From Mangifera indica (taxonomy: Eukaryota; Streptophyta; Magnoliopsida; Sapindales; Anacardiaceae), in assembly GCF_011075055.1 (NCBI RefSeq), contig NC_058148.1, forward strand, positions 3,491,322 to 3,555,321: a DNA stretch of 64,000 nucleotides. Direction: 5' to 3'. The position numbers and the translations under genes were made by a program. Below, piece by piece: positions 12,970 to 23,653 of this stretch. The notes under the pieces are model-generated. The model worked only from the letters and a program-made list of their open reading frames with translations. It was not told where the DNA came from and made no database searches. Each line of letters starts with the position of its first letter. Position 1 is the stretch's first letter.

Positions 12970-13917
12970 AAGTATATTGACTAATAATTTTATTTGAGTG
13001 TAAACTTAGATTGCAACCCAATAGACTTAAAAGGAGGATAAAAATAGAAAATCAAGACAAAACATAAGTAAAAAATTCTTTAAGATTTGAAGAGAAATTC
13101 AAGTCTAGGTAAGTTTTTTTGTAGTTATTGAGCGTTAGTTTTGATTAAAAAAAATTTTACAAGTGAAAACTCTCTTAAAATTTTATTTTTGAATTTGTGA
13201 GTTAAAATATCATTTTCCAAACTCAAATTCCAATATATTATTGTTTTATTGAAATTTTGAGTTTTATATAGTGGGCTAAAATGTCATATCAAAATTGGTC
13301 CTTTCCATGTTTTTCAAAATGGGCTAAACATTTTCAAAATTTTCAGCTGACAACTATAGCTTTTCTAAATTTTAAGGGGCAAATTGAAATTAATTTGTCA
13401 ACCAAATTGGCCGACTTGATCTATTGAATTTTAGTTGTCAAATCATTCAAATTGATCCACATTTTTGTTTTCCAAAAATCTAGTTGATTGAATCCAAATT
13501 TGATCGATTGAATTTGATGATTGAATATTCAACTATTAGTGTTACATGGTCATCATAGAGATGTCATGTCACACCTAATTGATTGAATTAAATCTTATAA
13601 ATTAAATTCTTTGTTTTTTAAATTTGTATAAAAACTAGTTTTGTGATAATGATTAAAATTTCAAATTTCTTTATATATACCTCAATCAAACCCATTTGGA
13701 AAGATCTTTTTCTAGCCAAAATTTTATATCGAAGAGAGAAAAATATTTATGAGCTATTCACATGCAATTTGTAAGTCTAATCAAAACCATTGTTGTATAC
13801 TTTCTCTAAAATTATATAGACTGGGTTGGTCAAGTTTCCTAACATGAGCTTGTAACTCAAGTGAAGATGGAGGAACATCGAGTCAATACTTATAAAAAAA
13901 GATTGAATTGTATTATG
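12970..13917 (+). repeat. Diverged solo LTR of the SIRE-like copia family
   Basis: The sequence parallels the minus strand of the SIRE-like LTRs at 33137-34548 and 43190-44627. Landmarks occur in the same order: TATATTGACTAAT followed by TGAGTGTAAACTTAG near 12973, AAGATTTGAAGAGAAA near 13085, blocks of TCAACCAAATT and GATCGATTGAATT at 13395-13520, and GAGCTATTCACATGC near 13750. No second LTR or internal domain is nearby, so it is a solo or truncated LTR. Its end runs into a TGTAACACCC start of a different LTR at 13918. Confidence 0.65.
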
Positions 13918-16588
13918 TAACACCCTCTCCGGTAGAGTACCCTTTAGGTATCCTCAAATGGTTGAACCTAGAGAATTCACCCATGGAAGGTGTGTAAATT
14001 TAGAATTAAATTTTCTTCTACTCATAACAAGAAACCAAATAACTTGCACTCAGTTTGTGCCTACACACAAATTGAGATATTCATTGTTAAAATAAAAATA
14101 TTAGTTCTTGACATACTTAATCATATTTGCCCAAACATGTAAAATGTTTTCTCGTTAAATATAGTTTCAACAATAGCTCATTATCTTAAAAACAAATGTT
14201 GAAACACATAAACATAAGCTTGAAGCATTTTTCTTTCCTCATGCCCTTGTTGATCATTGCCGGAGATTCATCCATCTACTTATTACTTGCAAAGTATTGA
14301 AAATGAAGGGGTGAATGCTAATCACTCAATTGGTATCAATCACTTCTAGTATTAAGGTATTTTCTACACCTATGATTAACTTAGTAGATTCATACCTTAA
14401 CTTATATGTAGACAAGTGTAAATCTATCATAACATCAATTTTAATAAGCATGACACAATTAACTTAATGTACATTTTACCTTTTGTCAATTGGAGTGAGA
14501 TGAGGTATGGATTTAAAATCTTGGCCATGTTGTTTAATAAAACTTTAATTTGGTTCATGACTTAAATGCACACAACTACATAGGCTTGCCTGCTCAGGAC
14601 CATACTTTAACCTCTTACCCCTTATGAGCATATGCATGAAGGAACTCAATGGGTTCCCTACATCAATTGCTTACTTAAAAACTTGAACTTGACCCATGTG
14701 AATTGCATGTTTGATGAGTCTTATCTTAACTTAAAACTTATGGGACCTAAGTCCTCTTGGCAAGCTTTTGCTTAACATAACTTTAAGAAAACGTGCATTG
14801 AAAATGTTGTAGGGAATTTGTGGCCTTGGCCTACAGAATATTCAATTAAAAATTCTATAAACAATCAAACATATTGCAAACACCCATTTTTTATCACCCT
14901 TTTAGTAGAATTAAATCACAAACAGGTTAAACACGCATAGGGTGCTTTTTAGAAATTATATCTGCATTGGTGACTCTTTTATCTTTCATTAATGGAGAGA
15001 ATGGTAAGAATCATTATCAAACCAAACGTAGCACTAACTTGATATCCACATAAAGCATGAGCAAAGAAAGTGGCTAGATATTGCACCTTTAGACTACTAA
15101 GATGTGAGTGCAAGAGGAAAGCGTTTAGGCTAAAAGTTACAAGCGTTATGCGGCTAAGGTGAACACTATTTGAAAAATATTGAGAAAGTCATGTATTTAT
15201 AGAAATACACATGGCTTATCTAGTCCTTGCATTTGGGTAGCGCAATCTACCTTAAGACCTCTCGATCTTTGCACTTAGACTAGACAATCTTGGCTTTTAT
15301 GCCACCTAGCCTTTGTATTGTCCTTGGTGGTCTTTTGCCATTATACCACCCTTACATTTCATAATGTACAAGCAGTTCCTTTGATTCCCAATCCAGTGAT
15401 TTTGACAATCAACCAAATTCATAGGCATAAATAAAGATAAGAAAAAGTCCTTATCCACCATGAACACATCAATAGGAATTTTGAGTCAGATTTAGATTGA
15501 TCTACTTGGATACACTCATCCCCATCCATTCTCAAATTCACCCCAAACACTTTAGGATTATATTCGGATAATCTTATGCCTCTAAAGTTCAATCAACTCT
15601 TCTATGTGTATGACCTATAGGTTATTTATTAAACTGACAATATCCAAATTCAAGTAAAATCTAGACACGGATCAAGATTGATCTCTAGTAACGTATCATG
15701 GCCACCCAGATAATAGAGTATCAACGAACATCTCTAAACCTTGTTAACTCTATGGTTATGTACAATACAATCATTTTGTCAACTAATATCTTTTGAGAAT
15801 AAGACACAAATATAATGTTTATCTTAGGGACTCCTTGGTATGAACATATATCAATTAATGACTGAATAATTAAGATCGAGCTCTGACCTGATCCTACTGT
15901 AGTCATAGATTCAAATGGTCATCGATGTTTTTTAGTATTCTCATCAAAGACATGTCCTCTTATTGAACGGGCGTCAATATAAATTGTTTAGTATTAGTCA
16001 TATGAGATAACACTACCGATAGAGTATGGTATGAGTGTGTCAAAATGATTCAAATGGGTATTTGAGATGTTGGGGAAACATTCAAAAGTACCACTTTATG
16101 GTTGATGAATTAGAACACATTGGTTATAGTTTATGTTATGTGTAAGGTGTTGAGAGCTCACCTACTTACTGAGTGTTTCCACTCACCGTGTTCCATATTA
16201 TGGTTTTACAAGTAGACATGTTGAACAACTATGTGGCAAGGGAGGTAGGAGGTCAACTCAAGATATTGCACGAGGCAAGGAGCAGTTTGGTTTCTTTGTC
16301 ATGTCAACACTTGTCATACATTTGTGGATATTTATTGTTTATTATTGGACTTATGTATTGATTGTTATGCACTATTATTATGGTTGTTTGGATTTCAAAT
16401 ATTTGCATATGGCTTTGATTATGGGAGTTTATATTATATATGATAATCATTTTACTGGTTTAACACCTTTTTGTTAAGTTATGTATTATACTTTTAATTT
16501 CACTAAGTGTTGGTTAAGATTTGAAGTTAACACATTTCTTCATGTCCATATTCTAGTAAGGGGTATGTATCTAGAGAGGAATGTTATA
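13918..16588 (+). repeat. Gypsy-type LTR (family G2-like), with a nested insertion
   Basis: It starts TGTAACACCC and ends GAATGTTATA at 16588, the usual TGTAACA...TGTTACA ends of plant Ty3/gypsy LTRs. Its last about 550 bp (16030-16588) align with the 3' portions of the LTRs at 50590-52515 and 59046-59746. Shared blocks include GGGATGTTGAGGAAACA-like sequence, AAGGTGTTGAGAG, CTACTTACTGAGTGTTT and the terminal GTATGTATCTAGAGAGG. The left part is not clearly alignable, so the true start could differ. No gypsy coding domain adjoins it. Confidence 0.5.
15390..15965. repeat. Repeat segment shared with 53860-54300
   Basis: This segment aligns with the sequence inserted in the gypsy gag region near 53860-54300. 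Matching landmarks include TATGTGTATGACCTATA, a run about TCTAGATTCAAATTAAATCTA, CCAAGATTGATCTCTAG and GACC..ATCCTA.T. It looks like part of a copia-type LTR. Exact ends and orientation cannot be fixed by eye. Confidence 0.5.
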
Positions 16589-17689
16589 TTAGACACGAAA
16601 GATATCTATAGATGTTGTTTGACTGGCAACTACAACCAATGAAATATATGTCCATAGTGTATGCCCAAATCAAGGCAAAAAGTTAAGATAATTGGGGTAG
16701 ACACTACTTCTGTGTCTTAGCATTGATGAAATATCAATATGATGAAAGAATTAGTTTGCATGGTAATCATACCATTAACATGTTGCATTAGTTAATATTA
16801 ATTCCTGATATATTAGGTGATCATGATGTCTTAGTGCTCACTCATGGTCTTTGAATAAAAGAACCATTACTTGTAGATCAATCACAAATTTTATTCATTA
16901 TCAATATATTAGGAAACCCATGGGTCACACATATAGGAGTTTGTTTGTTACGATTTGAAATATTATAGTGTAAAGCGCAAATAGTTAATCACCTTGGGTT
17001 GGTGAATTCAGGTCTTTGAAATTATCCTTGAAGATATTTAGAAATAAATATTTATAACATAATTATAGACCCAATTAATATTAATTAAGAAATTGAGCCA
17101 ATTATGCAAATACCCAATGACTTAGGGTGAAGTACATAAAGAAGATACTAAGGTTTTGATATAAATTCATAACATAATATAACATAACCCTAGCCACCTT
17201 TTTTTAAATGAAGTTTTATAATTCTAAAACTGTCTGTCTCTACTGAAGGAGAAATTTTCTTTTCAGTTTCTTCTCCTAATCTCCTTAATGTACTTAATTC
17301 CATACATCATAGTCTAACACCTATGTTTCCTCTGGTCATCATAAAGCCCTTATATGGATGAGTAACAACTAGTTGGAATTATAGAGGAAGTCTTTTATCC
17401 CACGATGAATTCAGGGCAAATATAAAGAAAAGTCATCAAATGTAGGTATTGAAGTTTTTAATCTTTTCTTTTATGTGTGTAATTATCTCTGGATCCTAGA
17501 GAATAAGTTTTTTATGCAAATTTTGGATATATATTTTTAATTTTTATCATTAGTATGCATGAAAAATCCGTACAAAGAGTTCCACGTCATCAAAGGTTCA
17601 AAGTATAAAAATGTTCTTTTGATGACCAAGTTAAAGTGAAATAAGAGATGTCGTAACAAAAAGATCAAGTTATAGAAGTGTAGGACTAA
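16589..17689. other. Intergenic DNA, probably further LTR debris
   Basis: No gene is seen. Phrases such as ATAACCCTAGCCACC and a run about CTTTTCAGTTTCTTCTCC near 17185-17275 resemble the transcribed leader of plant LTRs, but no element boundary can be placed. Confidence 0.35.
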
Positions 17690-18164
17690 GTTTTTCTACT
17701 TACTAAATGACTTGTCATTCACTCCCTATCCTTTTATGTTTTGTAGGTAATAGGTAAAAATGGCAATTGCAATGTGAGGTCAGTTAGTTTGAGGGCATAT
17801 GAGTCATACTAGTTGATATTTATGTTTTTATTCATTTACGTTTATTGTAAGAATCAACCAACAATTTTGTAAATAAAACAGGATAAAAATTAAAGATTAC
17901 ATACCTTAAATGTTTCTTCCATTTGATGTGATCTGAAATGTTATTAATTTTTCATAACACATTTTGCCTTTGTACTTTGATTTGGGAGGCTCTGTAATTT
18001 TTTTCTTTTCTGCATTGATGAAAGAAAAATTACATGCTTTTTTTTGTAGCGGTTTTTGGGACATTATATATGTGTCCAATTGTACTCAACTGTCAAGCCC
18101 AATTGCCATCAAATGTTCTCTTAATTGCCATGGACAATTTATTACAATATGGGTAGGGTCAACC
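17690..18164 (+). repeat. Left part of an interrupted gypsy-type LTR (G3)
   Basis: 17690-17790 carries the LTR module TTACTAAATGA..CATTCACTCCC followed by TTTTGTAGGTAATAGG, which is also present in other LTRs of this window. The sequence is cut at 18164 by the solo LTR-B copy. It resumes at 20343 and ends in a typical LTR terminus at 20577. The start lies somewhere left of 17690. Confidence 0.5.
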
Positions 18165-20337
18165 TGTAATACCCTCAAATATGTTTCAAAGGTATTTATA
18201 TTTTTTGATCATATTTCGAAATATTTTCAATTTTAAATATATATATATTCACATTTATGTGTGTGTTTTTATTTATATATATATATATATGTATATAAAG
18301 AGAGAAAAGACAAAAAAAAAGAAACTTCAAGCCAGCCTTTTTTCCATCATCTTCTCCCATCCATTTCGGCAGCCAGCCTTCTTCATGTTGTTTTCTTTTG
18401 TTTTTTGAAGAAAAATGAAGGAATTGAAGGGGTTTTGGAAGACAAAATAAGAAAAGAAAACAAAGAAGCACTTTGGAAGCCTTAGTAACCAAAAGATCTC
18501 TTTCCTTTCCCTTTACCTATGTTTATATATTGGATGCATGTTATATGAATATGTTAGTGTATTTTGGTGTTGATTTAAGGTGGTTTTGGTGATAAAGGAA
18601 GCAAGACAAAGAGAAGAAAGTCAACTTGCAAAGATTGACTTGAAACAAGGTAAGGGATATTATCCTTAGTATATTTCATGTTTTATGCTTTTGGTTCATT
18701 GGCTTTATGTTATAAATGATGATTTTGAAGTTGGGAAATTTTTTTTTGCCATTTGGGGTATCTATGTGTTTTAGTTTTTTCATGAAAAAAAAATTGGATG
18801 ATATTTACCATTTTACTATTGAATTCATCCCACGTTTTAACTACCTTATCTGATGAATCATAAATGATATTATAACTTGTTGGAAAGCTCATTGAATCCT
18901 CTTTTCAATGATATATAGCTTGTATGAATTAGAGACTGTTTGGATTGTTAAATTGCATGAACAAAAAGACTGTCTTACCAAATAAATAGTGAATACAGTT
19001 TTTTTGCCATTGTGTTCATCCCACATTTTGATTGCCTTATTTGATGAATCATGAGTGCTATTATAGCTTGTTGGAAAGCTCTTTGAATCCTGTTTTCAAT
19101 TATATATAGTTTGTATGAATTAGAGACCGTTGGACTGTTAAATTGCATAAACAAAAAAATTGTCTTACCAAATAAATAGTGAATACAATTTTTTGTCACT
19201 GATTTTATCTTATGTTTTGACTGCCTTATTTGATATATCATGAGTGCTTTTATAGCTTGTTGGAAAGCTCTTTGAATCCTCTTTTTAATGATATATAGTT
19301 TGTATGAATTAGAGACTGTTTGGATTGTTAGATTGCATGAAGAAAAAGACTGTTCTACCAAGTGAACAATCTCATGAACAGTGATTTACAGTTTTGGAAC
19401 AAAAGAAAGAAAGAAAGAAAGAAAGGAAAGGAAAGAAAGGAGAGAAAAAGAAAAGAAGAAGAAAAGAAAGAAAAGCAAGAAAAGGAATTTGGGGCTTAAG
19501 ATTCAGGAGTCATCCTAAGAGTATGGTCTGTTAGGTTGTGGATGGTTTTAGATGGAAGCAAGATTAGTACGATATAACGCATGCATGCATGCTATGAACT
19601 ATAAGGGGGCACTTTACACTACATCGCCATCAGTAAGGCACGCCCGTAGTAGGACATAGACTCATAATAGGATTCGCTCGTAGTAGAGCACAATTCAGAT
19701 TCAGAAATAGTGTAGTGAGAGAAAGGAAGAGAGCTCGAGCTTAGAAAAGTATCAAATCCGTATAGTCAGCTTCCAAAAAGTATCAAATAGACACCAGATG
19801 GGACAAAGTATGACCCAAATAGTAAAGAATAAACTAGATTATCCCTTTCGATTCGTTATAAAGGTTATGATGTGAGATTGAGTCTCAAGAGTGAGTTAGA
19901 ATAGGAAATGAGATAGTTTACTAAATTTTTTCCCCTTACTGAGTGTTCTTATCTCTCACTTCCTTTTTTTTCATGATTGTAGGTATAGGTGATCGTGGTA
20001 ACTGTAAGGCAAGGTCAAGGTTAATAAAGGTAGATCCGACTAGAGTAGGTTATCTCCAGTTTATGTTTCATGCATATAGTCACATGTCTTGTTAACTTTT
20101 GACCTTCTTGAGATGGTTATACAGTTGTATATGATTGCTCTATGTTTTCGGATGCTTTCAAATGAGTTTTCATATATGATATATACATTTTTTGTTTGCT
20201 TCCAGATTTCTAAACATTTTTAGTAATGAGTTTAGTTTAAACTAATTTTTTTTTAAATAAAATAAAAAAGACGCTTCGGATATTAATTCATAACATTTCT
20301 CCTTCGAAGAGTAATAATTCTAGGGAGGGATGTTATG
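18165..20337 (+). mobile_element. Solo LTR, family LTR-B, copy 1
   Basis: A 2.17 kb unit starts TGTAATACCC and ends GGGAGGGATGTTATG. It is flanked by CAACC (18160-18164) and CGACC (20338-20342), a one-mismatch 5-bp target duplication, so it inserted as an independent unit. It matches 38671-41129 and the reverse complement of 44646-46503. It has no coding domain. Inside are a TA-rich tract, a GAAG-rich leader, about 190-bp tandem repeats, a GAAA-rich tract, short CGTAGTAGGAC repeats, and a splice-like pair (AAG/GTAAGG at 18650, TTGTAG/GTATAGG at 19982). The ends suggest a Ty3/gypsy LTR left by LTR-LTR recombination. Confidence 0.75.
18800..19370 (+). repeat. About 190-bp tandem repeats inside LTR-B copy 1
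   Basis: Three consecutive copies of a unit contain GTTGGAAAGCTC.TTGAATCC (at 18880, 19071 and 19260), a TATATAG.TTGTATGAATTAG block and a CAAATAAATAG block, spaced about 190 bp apart. The antisense frame at 18975-19361 stays open across the repeats only because the unit length nearly preserves phase. I do not treat it as a gene. Confidence 0.8.
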
Positions 20338-20342
20338 CGACC

Positions 20343-20577
20343 CATCATAGGTGTACTCAAGCCCAACATTTTTATACTTATGACTACACATGTTATGGTT
20401 TCAAATTTGGATTCATGTAATTATAAATATCTTTTAACATTTTCCACTTATGTATGTTGAATGTCTTTCAACTTATAAGTTTTAATGTCCACACAATTAT
20501 AATTGTATCATGCTTTATCAGTCAAGTGTAGTAGTACTTTTCTCCAAAGGGTAATATTTCTAGAGAGGGGTGTTAAA
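20343..20577 (+). repeat. Right part of interrupted LTR G3
   Basis: The sequence continues the LTR cut at 18164 and ends with CTCCAAAGGGTAATATTTC then TAGAGAGGGGTGTTAAA. This is the same terminus type as LTR-B but clearly a different family. Confidence 0.5.
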
Positions 20578-20639
20578 TTGAGAAGTGAACCTAGAATGAG
20601 AATTAAAAGTGAGATGGGGAATGGAAAGGAAGCCAATAG

Positions 20640-21060
20640 TTGATCGATGTGGGTTGGTTTGATTTTGGAAGAATATTCCTAGGTATGGATTTGCTGCATG
20701 GATGGTTGTCAAAGGAAGACTCTCCACTAGAGACAAACTATAGAGGGATGGAATGATCTCTCATTTTGCAAGTTGTTTTTTCACTCTTCCAAAGAATCCT
20801 TGGATCATCTTTTCTTTTCATTCAACTTCACCAAAATAATATGTGAGCAAATTCTTGAGATAGTCAATATCGATATATTGTTAAGCCTTGGCATAACTAT
20901 ATTAGGCGCTTGGCTAAAGATAGAAAGGTAAAAAGTTAAAATACATAATTGAGAAGTTATGTTAGGGCAACCGTATATGTGGTTTGGAAGGAAAGGAACA
21001 AAAGAATTTTTGCCAACAAGGACGTTCTTCCTCTTCAACTTTTAATTAAGCAAGATGTAA
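20640..21060 (+). pseudogene. LINE remnant, zf-RVT-like C-terminal domain
   Basis: The plus strand reads, with several frameshifts, as the C-terminal zinc-binding-like region of plant L1-type LINE ORF2. Fragments include AWMVVKGRLSTRDKL-like, HSSKESLDHLFFSFNFTKI, and VYVVWKERNKRIFANK. Such LINE proteins provide reverse transcriptase for target-primed integration. Only the distal part is present and no reverse-transcriptase core was found upstream, because the LTR G3 terminus lies there. It is 5'-truncated and dead. Confidence 0.7.
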
Positions 21061-22239
21061 GGGATAAAGGATAGAATTAACCAAAACGAAGAAATTATCC
21101 AAAATAGGAGATTGGCTCAAACTTGGGGGCTGCCCAATTGCATTTTCAACAATTGAGGTTTGTATTAAGGAGATAATAGGGGTGGAAAGGAGGGAAGGAT
21201 GGGGCTGTGGTGGACGTGGAGGAGGTTTATCCAATAAGTTTGCTATTTTGTAGGTTTTTACCTCAATGGATTTTCAGTCATACTTTTTTTCAGAGGAAAA
21301 ACCAGTCTAAATTGCAATATAGCATGAAGCTTCGGACTTGGAATGATATTAGTCTTCAATGGTGGAATCTTTCGAACATTCTTTTGCGTCAAACATGGCT
21401 TCATTAAGGAAATATATACATGTTCATGTAGTGTGATTGTCATTTGGCCCTCCCGGCTTTAGATAAAGTAGTGCATTATTGGAAAAGAACTTGTTTGAAC
21501 CCGGAATTTCTTTTTGATGTGGGTTGGATGGGTACATAATTAAGCTTTCATGGGGTTATCACACTGGGACTTGTATCACACAAATGAGTTGAATTGACAA
21601 AGGAGTTGAAATGAAAATGACAATACTCGGTGTATATGGATCCTTTATTTTCGATTCAACTGGTTGTGGTTTTGATTCATTTAGAAGATGGGCATGAGGA
21701 GATTATTGGTTTTTGGTTTGGTGGCCTATTTGTTTCAAGGCTGTTTGCGTGCACATGATGTTTTTACATACTACTGTATTTTGCTTCTCTTGCTTCCTAT
21801 AGAGAGTCAAAACTATAAGAGATAATAGGGATTACCTTGTTTTGCGCCTAACGCAGGGCATGCCGGTAGGTAGTGGCCGTCGCCGATGTTTTAGTGCTTT
21901 GCATATCAATCTAAATATCTTCTACTTGCATTTGTATTGTTATAGATGGGGTTATATTGGGTTAAACACTCTTCGTCCATTTTATTTAAGAAATCTTCAT
22001 GATTATGTTAAAATATATTTCAAATTGTTAAAAAGTGAAGTCCTCCTATATAAACCAAACAACTTTGCTTCTATTATAACCTTTAGATTTTTTAAATTGA
22101 AACTAGATAGTAAAAATCAACCCTAAAATTTGATCGTCTCTTCCAAGATACAAACTAGACTATATATTCTTAGCAATGAGCATTAATAATTAAAGCTACA
22201 GGAATTAATAAACATTAAAAAATAAGCACACTTTTTTTA
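21061..22239. other. Intergenic DNA, possible LINE 3' tail, no gene
   Basis: 21070-21560 may be the untranslated tail of the preceding LINE or unrelated DNA. 21560-22239 shows nothing recognisable. The open frames here are under 95 codons and lack motifs. Confidence 0.4.
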
Positions 22240-22713
22240 ATTGCTGAGAAATCAGGGAAAATATTTTTTTAAAATTAAAAATAATGGCTACAATCTTTAT
22301 TCCGACTCACACAACTTCATTTTACATCACCTAATAACAAGAGAATGCCAACAGGAATACTCCTAACTACACATAATAAACTTAATGCCCAAAATTAAGT
22401 TGTATATTTGCAGCCACTTTGAAGTGGACTTGGAACTGAAATGCTCTTTACAGTTCCAAACAAAATCCTAAATTCTATCACTTTTCCCTTTTTTTCCTAC
22501 TTTCTCAGCTATCTCGGTAAAATAATCCAATCAATGGAATACTGCATGTATCAGAATGTACAATTCTATTGTTTTGATTCAAGCAATGGTAAATGGTAAC
22601 ATGCGAAAAGCTCCTTGTCTAACCTGCCAATTGGATTCAGAATAAGAGAACCGAAACAGATCAGATCTTATCTTCAATATAATCTTGGGTAAATCTGATT
22701 GCTGATAACCTAA
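22240..22713 (-). other. Probable 3' UTR and downstream region of the patatin-like gene
   Basis: This is the sequence downstream (minus strand) of the TAG stop at 22714-22716. It is AT-rich and has no other gene. The exact polyadenylation site cannot be fixed from sequence alone. Confidence 0.4.
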
Positions 22714-23620
22714 CTAAGTTGCAGCACCATTTTCATACAACGCAGCTTCATCTTCAACTGTTTTCTCAACCGGGTTATTCACAGCCCAAACTGCAGCATC
22801 TAAATATCCAAGCTCAAAAAGCTTGTCAAGAACATGATCCTCTGCTGGCTCCAAAGCCCAATTGAAAAGCTGCAAGCATAGCAAGCAGAAGATCAGCAGG
22901 CACTTATGTTTAAAGAAAGGGAAAAAAAAAAAAAAAAACAGAGAGACTATTCAATGACGGAGCTATAAATAATACCTCTCTGGGGCTAGCTCTATTTTCA
23001 GGATTGCAGTCTGGACTAATCCCAATCCCTTCGAGTCCTAGTCTACTGGCTGGGAAAGCACAAACACGAACCTGCAAAGAACAAGTGATCAATCATAAGC
23101 ATTTCATCATTTCTATAACCCAGGTAATTAAGTTTCCATTGCATTTGGCAGTACAATGTGTAGTCATTGAAAAATAAATAATTAATATGGGAGGCCAAAT
23201 GTGCGGAGTGCTAATATTCATAATGGGTTTGTTTGCATAACAGTTTTAAATGGCAGTCATACCAACAATGATTTTGAATGCATAAAAGTTTCACTATAAC
23301 AAATATCATTTAATCTAAGAATTCTCAAACTATGACACAGACAAAATGTTAAACAGTATAATTAATAAGGCTTCTCTGAGCATCTAACATCAGGTTTTAG
23401 AATAAAAGAGTGCATATATATGTATATTTGAGAAATTATGAATGTCAAAATATAATCATCAGAAGGAAATACCGTTTTAGTAGCAGATGTTGGTGGCATA
23501 AACAAGGTCAAACCACCATCAATGCAAACTCGATTCCGAAACATAGTTGCTGGTCTTGGAGCAAGATATCTGCATTTTGTAGACACTAAGATTTCATGAA
23601 AACTCACTGGAAAAAAAAAA

Positions 23621-23653
<33 letters not shown>

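Noticed and set aside
18975..19361. Minus-strand frame with a repeated YKLYII..RIQRAFQQ motif, and the similar frame at 39163-39669
   Set aside because: It follows the about 190-bp tandem DNA repeat inside LTR-B. The repetition is of DNA origin and there is no independent evidence of translation.
22910..23092. Continuous minus frame through exon 6 into the intron
   Set aside because: Only 22976-23071 is kept as exon. The extension past GAG/GTATTA encodes a phenylalanine-rich tail from a polyA run in the intron.
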